Shown here: positions 26,169 to 40,232 of the stretch, in pieces | Position numbering within the stretch: the first letter of the stretch is position 1 | How the letters are laid out: the number at the start of each line of letters is the position of its first letter | The notes under the pieces: model-generated | Database searches by the model: none | What the model was told of the DNA's origin: nothing | Seen by the model: the letters and a program-made list of their open reading frames with translations, nothing else | NCBI GenBank assembly: GCA_036560705.1 | Contig: DATBQR010000107.1 | Coordinates: 1 to 64,000 of the forward strand | Length of the DNA stretch: 64,000 bases | Source: RBG-16-66-20 sp036560705 | GTDB lineage: Bacteria > Pseudomonadota > Gammaproteobacteria > Burkholderiales > SG8-39 | Direction: 5' to 3' | Translations under genes and position numbers: made by a program

Positions 26169-27986
26169 TCACTCCACGGTGACGGACTTGGCGAGATTGC
26201 GCGGCTTGTCGACGTCGCTGCCGCGCGCAAGCGCAGTGTGGTACGCCAGCAACTGCAGCGGCACCACGTGCAGGATCGGCGAGAGCAAGCCGTAGTGCTC
26301 CGGCAGCCGGATCACGTTCACGCCTTTCGAGGCGGCGATGTGCGAGTCGGCGTCGGCCAGGACATAGAGCTCGCCGCCGCGCGCGCGGACTTCCTGCATG
26401 TTGGATTTGAGTTTTTCGAGCAGCGCATCGTTCGGCGCCACGGTAACGACCGGCATCTCGGAAGTGACCAGCGCCAGCGGCCCGTGCTTGAGCTCGCCGG
26501 CCGGGTAGGCCTCGGCGTGGATGTAGGAAATCTCCTTCAGCTTCAACGCGCCTTCCAGGGCGATCGGGTAGTGCAGGCCGCGGCCGAGGAACAGCGCGTT
26601 CTCCTTCCTGGCGAAGCGTTCCGACCAGCCGATCACCTGAGGCTCGAGCGCGAGCGCGGCGGCAATCGCCTTTGGCAGGTGGCGCAGGCTGCGCAGGTGC
26701 TTCTGCTCCTCTTTTCTGGTGAGTTTCTTCCCAAGCTTTGCCAGCGTCAGCGCCAGCAGGAAAAGCGCCACCAGCTGGGTCGGAAAAGCCTTGGTCGAGG
26801 CAACGCCGATCTCCGTGCCGGCATGGGTGAGGAACTTCAGCCGCGTCTCCCGCATCATCGCGCTCGAGGCGACGTTGCAGATCGCCAGCGTTTTCTTCTG
26901 CCCGAGCGAGCGCGCGTGCTTGAGCGCCGCCAGCGTGTCCGCGGTCTCGCCCGACTGCGAAACCACCACCACCAGCGCCTTCGGATCCGGCACGCTGTCG
27001 CGGTAGCGGTATTCGCTCGCGACCTCGACCTGCACGGGAAGCCGCGCCAGAGACTCGATCCAGTATTTCGCGGTGAGCCCGGAGTAATAGCTCGTGCCGC
27101 AGGCGAGGATCAGCACCGAGTCGACGTCGCCCAGGATCCTGCCCCCCGGATCCTGAAACAGGGCCGGGGAAATTCCTTCGATTCCCTGCAGCGTGTCGGC
27201 GACGGCGCGCGGCTGCTCGAAGATCTCCTTCTGCATGAAGTGGCTGTACGGCCCGAGCTCCGCCGCGGCGCCGGTGGTCGCGACGGTCTTGACGGGCCGT
27301 TGCGCTTCGCGGCCGGCCGCATCGAACACGCGGAAGCCCGAGAGGCCGATCTCCGCGACGTCGCCCTCCTCCAGGTAGGCGATGCGGTCGGTGGTGCCGG
27401 CAAGCGCCAGCGCGTCCGAGGCGATGAAATTCTCGTTTTTCCCAACACCGACGACCAGCGGATTGCCGGCGCGCGCGCCAACCACGCAATGCGGCTCGCT
27501 CTTGGAGATGACCGCGATTGCGTAGGCCCCGGTGAGCCGCTTCACCGAGCGGCGCACCGCGTCGAGCAGGTTTCCCTTGTACAGGCTATGCACCAGGTGC
27601 GCGATCACTTCGGTGTCGGTCTCGGTTTCGAACACGTACCCCTTCGCCTTCAGTTCGGAGCGCAGTTCTTCATGGTTTTCGATGATGCCGTTGTGCACCA
27701 GCGCGATCTCGCCGCGCGAGTAGATAGGGTGGGCGTTATGGGTTACCGGCGCGCCATGCGTCGCCCAGCGCGTGTGCGCGATGCCGGTCTCGGCCACCAG
27801 GCGCTTTTTTTCTATCTGAGCGGAGAGGTCGGCGACGCGTGCCACGCTCCGTAAGCGCTCCAGGCGTCCGCCTAAAAGAACTGCGACACCGCAGGAATCG
27901 TAGCCGCGGTATTCAAGGCGCTTCAGGCCTTCGATGAGGACCGGGACGATGTCGCGCCTGGCCGCCGCGCCCACGATTCCGCACAT
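26169..27986 (-). CDS. glmS: Glutamine--fructose-6-phosphate aminotransferase
   Basis: A 605-aa enzyme of normal length. The class II glutamine amidotransferase domain starts with MCGIVGAAARRD, with Cys2 as the nucleophile, and contains HTRWATHGAP and HNGIIENHEELR. Two SIS domains follow (LACGTSYYSGLTAKYWIE, VVVVSQSGETADTLAAL, STKAFPTQLVALFLLAL), ending NLAKSVTVE. It makes glucosamine-6-phosphate from fructose-6-phosphate and glutamine. It sits 3 bp downstream of glmU, so the first and last steps of UDP-GlcNAc synthesis are co-transcribed. No glmS ribozyme-like leader is evident. Confidence 0.96.
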   Translation of the reverse strand: MCGIVGAAARRDIVPVLIEGLKRLEYRGYDSCGVAVLLGGRLERLRSVARVADLSAQIEKKRLVAETGIAHTRWATHGAPVTHNAHPIYSRGEIALVHNGIIENHEELRSELKAKGYVFETETDTEVIAHLVHSLYKGNLLDAVRRSVKRLTGAYAIAVISKSEPHCVVGARAGNPLVVGVGKNENFIASDALALAGTTDRIAYLEEGDVAEIGLSGFRVFDAAGREAQRPVKTVATTGAAAELGPYSHFMQKEIFEQPRAVADTLQGIEGISPALFQDPGGRILGDVDSVLILACGTSYYSGLTAKYWIESLARLPVQVEVASEYRYRDSVPDPKALVVVVSQSGETADTLAALKHARSLGQKKTLAICNVASSAMMRETRLKFLTHAGTEIGVASTKAFPTQLVALFLLALTLAKLGKKLTRKEEQKHLRSLRHLPKAIAAALALEPQVIGWSERFARKENALFLGRGLHYPIALEGALKLKEISYIHAEAYPAGELKHGPLALVTSEMPVVTVAPNDALLEKLKSNMQEVRARGGELYVLADADSHIAASKGVNVIRLPEHYGLLSPILHVVPLQLLAYHTALARGSDVDKPRNLAKSVTVE

Positions 27987-27989
27987 GGC

Positions 27990-29363
27990 CTATCGGGTCC
28001 CTGCCGGCTTCTTTCGCGGCGGCGTCCAGCGTGGAATCGACACTTGCCTCGCGCGCGCCACGGTGAGTTGCCCGGGCGGCGTGTCCTTGCTGATGGTCGA
28101 ACCCGCGCCGATGTAGGACCCCTTGGCGATCCGCACCGGCGCCACCAGGGTCGCGTCCGAGCCGATGAAGCAGTCGTCTTCGATTACGGTGCGCTGCTTG
28201 GCCGCGCCGTCGTAGTTGCAGGTGATCGTACCGGCGCCGACGTTGACCCGCGCCCCGACCTCGGCATCGCCGATGTAGGCGAGGTGATTCGCTTTCGAAC
28301 CGGCGCCGATCCGGCTCGCTTTCACTTCGACGAAGTTTCCGATATGCACGTCCTCGGCCAGTTTTGCGCCCGGCCGCAATCTCGCATAAGGGCCGATCCT
28401 GCAACGCGCGCCGACCTCGGCATTCTCCAGCAGCGAAAACGCATGCACCTCGGTATCGGCGGCAACGGTGACGTTCCTGAGAACGCAGTTCGGACCGACG
28501 CTGACCCGGTCGCCCAGTTTCACGCGTCCCTCGAAGACGCAATTGACGTCGATTGCGACGTCCCGGCCGCAGGCGAGTTCGCCGCGCACATCCACGCGCC
28601 AGAGGTCAGCGAGCGCCACGCCCGCCTCCAGCAGCTTCTTCGCCTGTTCGTTCTGGTAGGCGCGTTCCAGGATCGCCAGTTCGTGGCGCGAATTGACGCC
28701 GGCTACCTCGAGAGGAAGGGTTGCCTTCACCGCGGTCACCGGCGCCCCGCCGGCGGCAGCGATGCCAATCACATCGGTAAGGTAGTACTCCTTCTGCGCG
28801 TTGCGGTTCGCGACCTTGGCCAGCCAGCCGGCCAGGCGCGAGCGATTCGCGGCAAGAAACCCCGCGTACCATTCGCGGATCGCGCGTTCCCGGGGGCTGG
28901 CGTCCTTCTGCTCGACGATGCGCCTGACGCACCCATCGCCGTCGCGCACGACACGGCCGTAACCGTCCGCGCTGGACAAGTCGCTGGTTGCGATCGAAAG
29001 CCCCCTGGCGGCCGCGCGGACCAGCTTGAGCAATGTCGCCGCGCGAACCAGCGGCACGTCGCCGTTCAGCACCAGCACGGTGGCCGCCCGCGGAATTCTG
29101 GGAAGCGCCTGCATCAGCGCGTGCCCGGTGCCGAGTCGTTTGGCCTGTTCCACCCATTCAATCGGCGAGCCTGCGAATGCTGCCCTGACGTCGGCGCCGC
29201 CGTGACCGTAGACCACATGGATGCGCTCCGGCTTGAGCGCGCGCGCCGCATCGACGACATGGGCAAGTAACGGCCGCCCGGCAATGCAGTGCAGCACCTT
29301 GGGCAGCGCGGAACGCATGCGCTTGCCCTGGCCGGCGGCGAGGATGACGACGTGGAGAGGCAT
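27990..29363 (-). CDS. glmU: Bifunctional GlmU (GlcN-1-P acetyltransferase / GlcNAc-1-P uridyltransferase)
   Basis: A 457-aa protein from the ATG at 29363, matching the usual length near 456. The N-terminal uridyltransferase has HVVILAAGQGKRMRS (Gly-rich nucleotide loop, about residues 8-16), VLNGDVPLV and YYLTDVIGIA. The C-terminal acetyltransferase is a left-handed beta-helix of hexapeptide repeats (for example GDRVSVGPNCVLRNV, IGPYARLRPGAKLAEDVHIG, IGDAEVGARVNVGAGTITCN). It produces UDP-GlcNAc for peptidoglycan and LPS. glmS follows at 3 bp. The upstream extension of the frame is not conserved coding sequence. Confidence 0.96.
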   Translation of the reverse strand: MPLHVVILAAGQGKRMRSALPKVLHCIAGRPLLAHVVDAARALKPERIHVVYGHGGADVRAAFAGSPIEWVEQAKRLGTGHALMQALPRIPRAATVLVLNGDVPLVRAATLLKLVRAAARGLSIATSDLSSADGYGRVVRDGDGCVRRIVEQKDASPRERAIREWYAGFLAANRSRLAGWLAKVANRNAQKEYYLTDVIGIAAAGGAPVTAVKATLPLEVAGVNSRHELAILERAYQNEQAKKLLEAGVALADLWRVDVRGELACGRDVAIDVNCVFEGRVKLGDRVSVGPNCVLRNVTVAADTEVHAFSLLENAEVGARCRIGPYARLRPGAKLAEDVHIGNFVEVKASRIGAGSKANHLAYIGDAEVGARVNVGAGTITCNYDGAAKQRTVIEDDCFIGSDATLVAPVRIAKGSYIGAGSTISKDTPPGQLTVARARQVSIPRWTPPRKKPAGTR

Positions 29364-29417
29364 TGAGGTCGGGCCCGGAATTCTAGCACCGGAGAGCGGC
29401 GCGGGGGTTCGAACTCC

Positions 29418-29447
29418 TTGATACTTCTTGGAAAACAGGACTACACT
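29418..29447 (+). promoter_or_regulatory. Sigma-70-like promoter for the MgtC gene
   Basis: TTGATA (29418-29423) and TACACT (29442-29447) are separated by 18 bp, with a predicted start about 12 bases before the MgtC ATG. The leader is short and lacks a clear Shine-Dalgarno. The 102-bp gap also must contain the divergent glmU promoter, for which I see no strong match. Confidence 0.5.
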
Positions 29448-29465
29448 GCCTTTCATATTTCTGTC

Positions 29466-30164
29466 ATGAACATCGACAGCGACTATTTCGAGATATGCCT
29501 GAGGCTGGTCGCGGCGCTCGCTGCGGGCGGCATCATCGGCTTGGAACGCAGCTATCGCGGCCGCGCCGCCGGTTTTCGCACGCACGCGCTCGTGTGCGTG
29601 GCCTCAAGCCTGCTCATGCTGGTGACCATGTTCCAGTCGCACTGGATCGCGGGGATCGCCGTGACCCGCGTGGTCATCGATCCGACCCGCCTCGCGCAAG
29701 GCATCATGACCGGGATCGGGTTTCTCGGCGCCGGCGTGATCGTGAAGGAGGGGCTCACGGTACGCGGTCTCACCACCGCGGCCTCGATCTGGATCACGGC
29801 CGCGATCGGCATCCTTATCGGAATGGGCTTTTACTTTCCGGCCGGCATCGGCACCGTCCTGACTCTCGGCACGCTCTCAGTCTTCCGCTGGATCGAGGGC
29901 AAGATACCCTCCGAGTTCTACGCCAACTTCCTGGTTCGCTTCCCGCGCGAGCAAGCGATGCCGGAGGCCGAATTGCGGCGCCTGATCGCCGAGCACGGCT
30001 TCGACATTGCCAACATGAGCTACCGGATCGCCGGCCAGGGGCGCGAATTCGAATACCAGATGGTGCTGCGCACCCTGCACGCGGCCAACGCGCAGACCTT
30101 CTCGGCGCGGCTGGTATCCGAGCCGTCGGTGACCGAATTCCGCATCGCGCCCGCGGGAGATTAG
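29466..30164 (+). CDS. MgtC/SapB-family membrane protein
   Basis: A 232-aa protein from the ATG at 29466 (MNIDSDYFEICLRLVAAL). The N-terminal MgtC/SapB membrane domain contains AGGIIGLERSYRGRAAGFRT, THALVCVASSLLMLV, and GIGFLGAGVIVKEGLTVRGL followed by TTAASIWITAAIGI, about four to five helices. A cytosolic C-terminal domain of about 80 residues follows. Family members are linked to magnesium limitation, acid stress or F-type ATPase inhibition, but most environmental homologues are uncharacterised. It is a single gene between glmU and the convergent gltD. Confidence 0.9.
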   Translation: MNIDSDYFEICLRLVAALAAGGIIGLERSYRGRAAGFRTHALVCVASSLLMLVTMFQSHWIAGIAVTRVVIDPTRLAQGIMTGIGFLGAGVIVKEGLTVRGLTTAASIWITAAIGILIGMGFYFPAGIGTVLTLGTLSVFRWIEGKIPSEFYANFLVRFPREQAMPEAELRRLIAEHGFDIANMSYRIAGQGREFEYQMVLRTLHAANAQTFSARLVSEPSVTEFRIAPAGD

Positions 30165-30177
30165 CGGGGCAGGCGCA

Positions 30178-31641
30178 CTACCGGGGCAGTTCCGAGAACC
30201 CCATGAGGAATTCGTCCACGGCGCGCGCGCACTGGCGGCCTTCGCGAATCGCCCATACCACGAGCGACTGGCCGCGGCGCATGTCGCCCGCGGCAAACAC
30301 CTTCGCAACACTGGTCGCGTAGCAGCCGGCGCCATCGGTGCTCGCCTTGGCGTTGCCCCGCGCGTCTTTCTCGACGCCGAATTCCTCGAGCAGCGATTGC
30401 ACCGGCGAGACGAAACCCATCGCCAGCAGCACCAGATCGGCGGGCAGATCGAATTCCGAGCCCGGGATTTCGGCGGGTTTGCCGTCCTTCCATGCCAGCC
30501 GAACCGCTTTCAGGGTCTTCACTTTGCCGCCTTCGCCGACCAGCGCCTTGGTGGCGATGGACCAGTCGCGCTCCACGCCTTCCTCATGCGAGGAAGAAGT
30601 GCGCAGGCGCGTCGGCCAATACGGCCAGACCGGGTTGCGTTCCACGTCAGGCGGCATCGGGAACAGCTCGAAATTGGCCACCGACGCGGCGCCGTGACGG
30701 TTGGAAGTCCCGATGCAATCGGAGCCGGTATCGCCGCCGCCGATGACCACCACGTGCTTGCCGCGTGCCCAGAGCTCGGGCACCCCGGAGTCGCCCGCGA
30801 CGCGCTTGTTCTGCAGCGGCAGGAACTCCATCGCGTAGTGCACGCCCGCAAGCTCGCGGCCCGGAATCGGCAGGTCGCGCGGCACTTCGGATCCGCCCGA
30901 GAGCACCACGGCTTCGAATTCGGCAAGCAGCTTCGCCGGCGCGAGCGAGGTCTTCGCATCGTTGGGGATACCCTTGCCCGGGGGTTGCTTGCCTACGCAG
31001 ACGCCGCTGCGAAACTCGATGCCCTCGGCGCGCATCTGTTGCAGGCGGCGGTCGATGATCCGCTTGTCGAGCTTGAAATCGGGAATGCCATAGCGCAACA
31101 GCCCGCCGATGCGGTCGTTCTTCTCGAATACGGTGACTTCGTGGCCGACACGCGCGAGCTGCTGGGCGCAGGCGAGACCTGCCGGACCCGAACCCACGAC
31201 CGCGATCTTCTTGCCTGTTTTGTACGCCGCCGGCTGCGGCCTCACCCAGCCCGATTCCCAGGCCTTGTCGATGATCGCGTGCTCGATCGACTTGATGCCG
31301 ACGGCATCCTCGTTGATGCGCAGCACGCAGGCTTCCTCGCAGGGCGCCGGGCAGATGCGGCCGGTGAACTCCGGAAAGTTATTGGTCGAATGCAGCGTCT
31401 CGACCGCCCGCTCCCAGTCCTCCCGGTAGACCAGGTCGTTGAAGTCGGGAATGATGTTGTTGACCGGGCAGCCCTGCATGCAGAACGGGATACCGCAATC
31501 CATGCAGCGCGCGCCCTGGACCTTCGCATCCGCGTCCGGAAGCCGCAGGTAGAACTCGCGATAGTGCTTCTTGCGCGAATCCTTGCCCTCGTGCGGCTCC
31601 TCAAGACGCTCGTATTCCAGGAATCCGGTGATTTTGCCCAT
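30178..31641 (-). CDS. gltD: Glutamate synthase (NADPH) small subunit
   Basis: A 487-aa protein from the ATG at 31641 (MGKITGFLEYERLEEPHE). The N-terminal cysteine clusters CMDCGIPFCMQGCPV and CPAPCEEACVLRIN bind 4Fe-4S centres. The FAD site is VVGSGPAGLACAQQLARVGH and the NADPH site is VVIGGGDTGSDCIGT. It passes electrons from NADPH to GltB for glutamate formation from 2-oxoglutarate and glutamine. It follows gltB by seven bases, forming the GOGAT operon. The gene would receive ammonium assimilated from the nitrite pathway encoded nearby. Confidence 0.95.
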   Translation of the reverse strand: MGKITGFLEYERLEEPHEGKDSRKKHYREFYLRLPDADAKVQGARCMDCGIPFCMQGCPVNNIIPDFNDLVYREDWERAVETLHSTNNFPEFTGRICPAPCEEACVLRINEDAVGIKSIEHAIIDKAWESGWVRPQPAAYKTGKKIAVVGSGPAGLACAQQLARVGHEVTVFEKNDRIGGLLRYGIPDFKLDKRIIDRRLQQMRAEGIEFRSGVCVGKQPPGKGIPNDAKTSLAPAKLLAEFEAVVLSGGSEVPRDLPIPGRELAGVHYAMEFLPLQNKRVAGDSGVPELWARGKHVVVIGGGDTGSDCIGTSNRHGAASVANFELFPMPPDVERNPVWPYWPTRLRTSSSHEEGVERDWSIATKALVGEGGKVKTLKAVRLAWKDGKPAEIPGSEFDLPADLVLLAMGFVSPVQSLLEEFGVEKDARGNAKASTDGAGCYATSVAKVFAAGDMRRGQSLVVWAIREGRQCARAVDEFLMGFSELPR

Positions 31642-31648
31642 GCGCTGC

Positions 31649-36310
<4,662 letters not shown>

Positions 36311-36434
36311 GCTTAAATACCTGATTTAATTAATTTAATGGCGCTTTCCGCCGCGCCGCACAAAATTTGAGGGCAAGCGGTGAAATATACCCGTGGAACC
36401 ACGGGCTTACAAGAGTTCGGCACGTGGGCGGCGC
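36311..36434 (-). other. aroB-gltB intergenic region
   Basis: This 124-bp gap holds an AT-rich stretch just upstream of gltB (TTTAATTAATTTAA around 36325-36340), likely containing the gltB promoter and an unusually A/T-rich leader. A 7-bp hairpin (CCCGTGG/CCACGGG, 36390-36405) lies between the aroB stop and gltB; its T-tract is poor, so it is at best a weak aroB terminator. No confident -35/-10 pair was found. Confidence 0.4.
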
Positions 36435-37517
36435 CTACAGCGCCGCAGCGGCGATGCTTTCGCGTACCAGGCGGGCATCCAGGCCGCCGCGCAGCACCGC
36501 GCGCCCGATCCCCTCGAGCAGCACGAAGCGGATTTTGCCGCCCGCCGCTTTCTTGTCCACCTGCATCAACTCGAGATAACGCTCCATCGCCAGCTTCGGA
36601 CCCTGGACGGGTAGGCCCGCGCGCGCGATCAGCGTCCGGACGCGATCCGCGTCGTCGCGGTGCAGCGTGCCTGCACGCACAGACAGTTCAGCGGCCATCA
36701 CCATTCCGGCGGCAACCGCTTCGCCGTGCAGCCATTCGCCATAACCGGCGCCGGCCTCGATGGCGTGGCCGAAAGTATGGCCGAAGTTGAGAACCGCGCG
36801 CTGGCCCGCCTCGCGTTCATCAGCGGCGACCACGCGCGCCTTCAACTCGCAGGAGCGCTGCACTGCATGCCCCAGCGCCGCGCGGTCGCGCGCGAGCAGT
36901 TTGCCGATATTTGCTTCCAGCCAGCCGACGAATTCCGGATCCAGGATGAATCCGTGCTTGATCACCTCGGCGATCCCGGCGCGCAGCTCGCGGTCGGGCA
37001 GGGTGTCCAGCGCAGCGACATCGGCAATAACCAGGAGAGGCTGATGGAATGCGCCGACCATGTTTTTGCCACGCGGGTGGTTGATCGCGGTCTTGCCGCC
37101 GATCGAGGAGTCCACCTGGGCCAGCAGCGTGGTCGGCACCTGGATGAACGGAATGCCGCGCTGGTAGACCGCAGCCGCAAAGCCAGCGAGATCTCCCACC
37201 ACCCCGCCGCCCAGCGCGACGACGACCGAGTCCCGGCCGCAGCGCGCCGCGAGCAGCGCGTCCACCACGTAGTCGAGGGCGGTCCAGCTTTTCGCCCGTT
37301 CGCCGTCCTCGATCAAAACTGGAAACGATTGCGCGCCGGCCCGGGCAAGTGCGCCCTGCACGCGGTCCAGGTAGTGCGGCGCCACCACCGGGTTCGTGAT
37401 TACAGCGACGCTTCTCCCCTTCACATGCGGCGCGTACAGGCGCGCGTCATCCAGCAGACCCGTACCTATGTGGATCTGGTAGGAACGCTCGCCGAGAACT
37501 ACGTTGAGAGATTGCAT
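36435..37517 (-). CDS. aroB: 3-dehydroquinate synthase
   Basis: A 360-aa NAD- and zinc-dependent enzyme. Visible family motifs are ARCGRDSVVVALGGGVVGDL (NAD site), GIPFIQVPTTLLAQVDSSIG, GKTAINHPRGKNMVGAFHQP and FGHTFGHAIEAG, with Zn-binding Glu and His residues among these. It converts DAHP to 3-dehydroquinate in the shikimate pathway. Its start overlaps the 3' end of aroK by 19 bp, so the two are coupled. Confidence 0.96.
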   Translation of the reverse strand: MQSLNVVLGERSYQIHIGTGLLDDARLYAPHVKGRSVAVITNPVVAPHYLDRVQGALARAGAQSFPVLIEDGERAKSWTALDYVVDALLAARCGRDSVVVALGGGVVGDLAGFAAAVYQRGIPFIQVPTTLLAQVDSSIGGKTAINHPRGKNMVGAFHQPLLVIADVAALDTLPDRELRAGIAEVIKHGFILDPEFVGWLEANIGKLLARDRAALGHAVQRSCELKARVVAADEREAGQRAVLNFGHTFGHAIEAGAGYGEWLHGEAVAAGMVMAAELSVRAGTLHRDDADRVRTLIARAGLPVQGPKLAMERYLELMQVDKKAAGGKIRFVLLEGIGRAVLRGGLDARLVRESIAAAAL

Positions 37518-38032
37518 GTACCCTCGAGGCGCGTGAGCAGATCTTTCACCAGCGTTTGCACGCTCTGCTTGCCGGTATCGACCACGAGGTCGGCCACTTC
37601 CCGGTAGAGCGGATCGCGCTGCGCGTAAAGTTCCTCGATCTTCCTCTGCGGCTCCGTGGTCGCAAGGAGCGGGCGGTTGCGATCATGGCGCACGCGCAGC
37701 CAGAGATGCGGCGGGCGGGCGTGCAGATAGACAACCGTGCCGCGCGCGGTAATCCTGCGGCGATTTTCCTCGGCGAGCACCGCGCCGCCGCCCGTCGCCA
37801 GCACGGCGCTGTCGAGCGCGCACAGATCCGCGATTACCTGGATCTCGCGTGCCCGGAAACCCGCCTCCCCCTCGATGTCGAAGATCACCGGAACGCGCAC
37901 ACCGCAGCGGCGCTCGATCTCCTCGTCTGAGTCGTGGAACTCGCGCTTCAGACGGCGCGCAAGCAACCGTCCCACGGTGGTCTTGCCCGCGCCCATCATG
38001 CCGACCAGGATGAGGCTGTCCTCGGGTTTCAC
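37499..38032 (-). CDS. aroK: Shikimate kinase
   Basis: A 177-aa P-loop kinase. Walker A is GMMGAGKT (about residues 11-18), the shikimate-binding Asp/Arg occur in FHDSDEEIERR and FRAREIQVI, and the GGG motif is LATGGGAVL. The lid has RPPHLWLRVRHDRNRPLL. It phosphorylates shikimate. It is separated from pilQ by a strong terminator and overlaps aroB, so aroKB probably has its own promoter or relies on read-through. Confidence 0.95.
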   Translation of the reverse strand: MKPEDSLILVGMMGAGKTTVGRLLARRLKREFHDSDEEIERRCGVRVPVIFDIEGEAGFRAREIQVIADLCALDSAVLATGGGAVLAEENRRRITARGTVVYLHARPPHLWLRVRHDRNRPLLATTEPQRKIEELYAQRDPLYREVADLVVDTGKQSVQTLVKDLLTRLEGTCNLST

Positions 38033-38053
38033 GACATCATTCTACGCAGGTGG

Positions 38054-38084
38054 AAAAACAAACGGCCGGGCAAGCCCGGCCGTT
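38054..38084 (-). terminator. Rho-independent terminator after pilQ
   Basis: On the minus strand an 11-bp perfect stem (AACGGCCGGGC / GCCCGGCCGTT, loop of two) is followed by TGTTTTT. It lies 22 bp after the pilQ stop and just before aroK, separating the pilus operon from aroKB. Confidence 0.88.
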
Positions 38085-38105
38085 CGATCGCCCTGTAGGG
38101 CCGCG

Positions 38106-40232
38106 TCAGCGAACGGTCAGGCGCTCGCTCACGATCCGGGGCGTGATGAACACCAGCAACTCGGTCTTGTTCGAGGTCGTGGCTGAGTTCTTGAACAGGA
38201 AGCCTATATACGGCAGGTCGCCGAAGAACGGGATCCGCGTGTTGTCGACGCGGTCGGCCTGGATGTAGATGCCGCCGATCACCACCGTGCCGCCGTTCTC
38301 CACCAGGACTTCGGTCTTGACGTGCTTGGTGGTGATCGAGATGCCGGCCGGCGTCGTCGCGCCCGGGGTATCGTTGTTGACGTCGAGCGTCATGATGACG
38401 TTGCCGTCGGGCGTGATCTGCGGCTTCACCTTGAGCGAAAGGTTGGCCTTGATGAACGATACGGAGGTTGCGCCGGAAGACGTCGCCTGCTGATAGGGGA
38501 TTTGCGTACCCTGCTCGACGAGCGCCTCTACCTGATCCGCGGTCAGCACGCGCGGGCTGGAAATCGTCTTGCCCTTGCCGTCGGCTTCGAGCGCCGAGAT
38601 CTCCAGATTGAGGAACTTCGTCAGGCCCTGGTTGAACAGGACAAAGGAGAACGCCCCGGCATTGAACGAGTTCAGGCCCGCGGCCGGCAAATTCACGCCG
38701 AGACCGTCTGGTTGAATCGTCGTTAGTGCCTGAACACCGCCCACGGCACCCGCGTCGATGTTGCCGGGACTTCCGGACCCGAACCCGAAACGCGTGGTGC
38801 CGCCGGAGGGCTGCAGCGGGAAGCGGCTGCCGTTGGTCTGGTTGACGTTGTTGAAGCCGAGCCGCGCGCCCAGGTTGCGGTTGAACAGTTCCGAGGCTTC
38901 GACGATGCGCGCCTCGATCATCACCTGCCGCACGGGCACGTCGATGCGCGCAATGAGCTTCCTCACTTCCTCAAGGCGGTTCGGCGTGTCCTGCACGAAC
39001 AGCGTATTGGTGCGCGCGTCGACGACCGCGCTGCCGCGCTTCGAAAGCATCCGCTGGACCGGGTCGGAGAGCAGCCTCTGCACGTCGGCCGCCTTCTGGT
39101 AGTTCATCTGGAAGGCTTCGGTGCGGGTCTGCTCCAGCTCATTGATCTGCGACTGCGCCTCGAGCGCGAGCTTCTCGCGGGTGGCGAGTTCGTCTCGCGG
39201 CGCGATCCAGATCACGTTGCCGGACTTGCGCAAGTCGAGGCCGCGCGTCTGCAGGATGATGTCGAGCGCCTGATCCCAGGGAACGTCCTTCAGCCGCAAG
39301 GTGATGTTGCCGCCGACGGTATCGCTGGTGATGATGTTCAGGTCGGTGAAGTCGGCGATGACATTGAGTACCGCACGCACTTCGACGTTCTGGAAGTTGA
39401 GCGAAAGCTTCTCGCCGGTGTAACGGCCGCGTTGCGAGAGCTTCGACGGATCCTGCACCGCGGCTTTCACCTCGACCACGAACTGCGTGTCGGTCTGGTA
39501 GGCGTTGTGCTCCCATTGACCTTTCGCCTCGATCACCATGCGGACGTTCTCACCCTGCTGGAAGGTGCTGACGGTTTGCACCGGCGTGGCGAAATCGACC
39601 ACGTCCAGCCGCCGGCGCATGCTCTCGGGCAGCGAGGTCTTCAGGAATTCGATGACGATGTTCTGGCCCTGTTGCCGGATGTCGATGCCGGTCGAGCTAT
39701 CCGTAAGATCGACCACGATGCGTCCTTCGCCCGCGTTGCCGCGGCGAAAGTCCACGTCGCGGATTGCATGCGCGGAATCAGCCTTGCCCTCGGCAAAGTT
39801 CGACGCCTGGCCAGCGGCGGCGCCGGTGGGTGCGGTGGCCGCCGACGACAACGTAACCACGATGTTCTTGCCGTCCAGCGCCACATCGTGCGCCACGCTG
39901 CGCCGCAGATTCAGCACCATGCGCGTGCGGTCGGAGCCCTGCACCAGGTTCATGCTGCGCAATTCGCCCTGGCCGACATCCTGCGCGTTCCGGCCGAGCG
40001 CGTTGGTGGTGCCCGGGAAATCGAACACGATGCGCGCGGGATTGGCAACCGTAAAGCTGGGCGGCACGCTCGTCAGCGGCTCCTTGGTGGTGATTCGCAC
40101 CACGACCTTGCCGCCTTGCTGGGCTACGTCGAAGGCCTCGATGCTGTTCGCTTGGGCAAAGGCGACTCCCGTCCAAGCCAATCCAGCAGCCAGCACGACG
40201 CACAGTTTTCGCAATCCGTTGAACAGGTTCAT
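38106..40232 (-). CDS. pilQ: Type IV pilus outer-membrane secretin
   Basis: A 708-aa secretin with a signal peptide (WTGVAFAQANSIEAFDVAQQ at the cleavage region). AMIN domains occupy roughly residues 30-250 (VDLTDSSTGIDIRQQGQNIV), then the N0/STN domain (KLSLNFQNVEVRAVLNVIAD), the N1 domain, and the C-terminal secretin barrel (VPVRQVMIEARIVEASE, IPFFGDLPYIGFLFKN, ELLVFITPRIV). It forms the outer-membrane pore for the pilus fibre and DNA uptake. It is the last gene of pilMNOPQ and overlaps pilP by ATGA. Confidence 0.96.
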   Translation of the reverse strand: MNLFNGLRKLCVVLAAGLAWTGVAFAQANSIEAFDVAQQGGKVVVRITTKEPLTSVPPSFTVANPARIVFDFPGTTNALGRNAQDVGQGELRSMNLVQGSDRTRMVLNLRRSVAHDVALDGKNIVVTLSSAATAPTGAAAGQASNFAEGKADSAHAIRDVDFRRGNAGEGRIVVDLTDSSTGIDIRQQGQNIVIEFLKTSLPESMRRRLDVVDFATPVQTVSTFQQGENVRMVIEAKGQWEHNAYQTDTQFVVEVKAAVQDPSKLSQRGRYTGEKLSLNFQNVEVRAVLNVIADFTDLNIITSDTVGGNITLRLKDVPWDQALDIILQTRGLDLRKSGNVIWIAPRDELATREKLALEAQSQINELEQTRTEAFQMNYQKAADVQRLLSDPVQRMLSKRGSAVVDARTNTLFVQDTPNRLEEVRKLIARIDVPVRQVMIEARIVEASELFNRNLGARLGFNNVNQTNGSRFPLQPSGGTTRFGFGSGSPGNIDAGAVGGVQALTTIQPDGLGVNLPAAGLNSFNAGAFSFVLFNQGLTKFLNLEISALEADGKGKTISSPRVLTADQVEALVEQGTQIPYQQATSSGATSVSFIKANLSLKVKPQITPDGNVIMTLDVNNDTPGATTPAGISITTKHVKTEVLVENGGTVVIGGIYIQADRVDNTRIPFFGDLPYIGFLFKNSATTSNKTELLVFITPRIVSERLTVR

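Noticed and set aside
25092..27854. Plus-strand open frame of 920 codons opposite the Bug gene and glmS
   Set aside because: It is the complement of glmS and the Bug gene, whose catalytic motifs are intact. No domain is recognisable in the antisense product.
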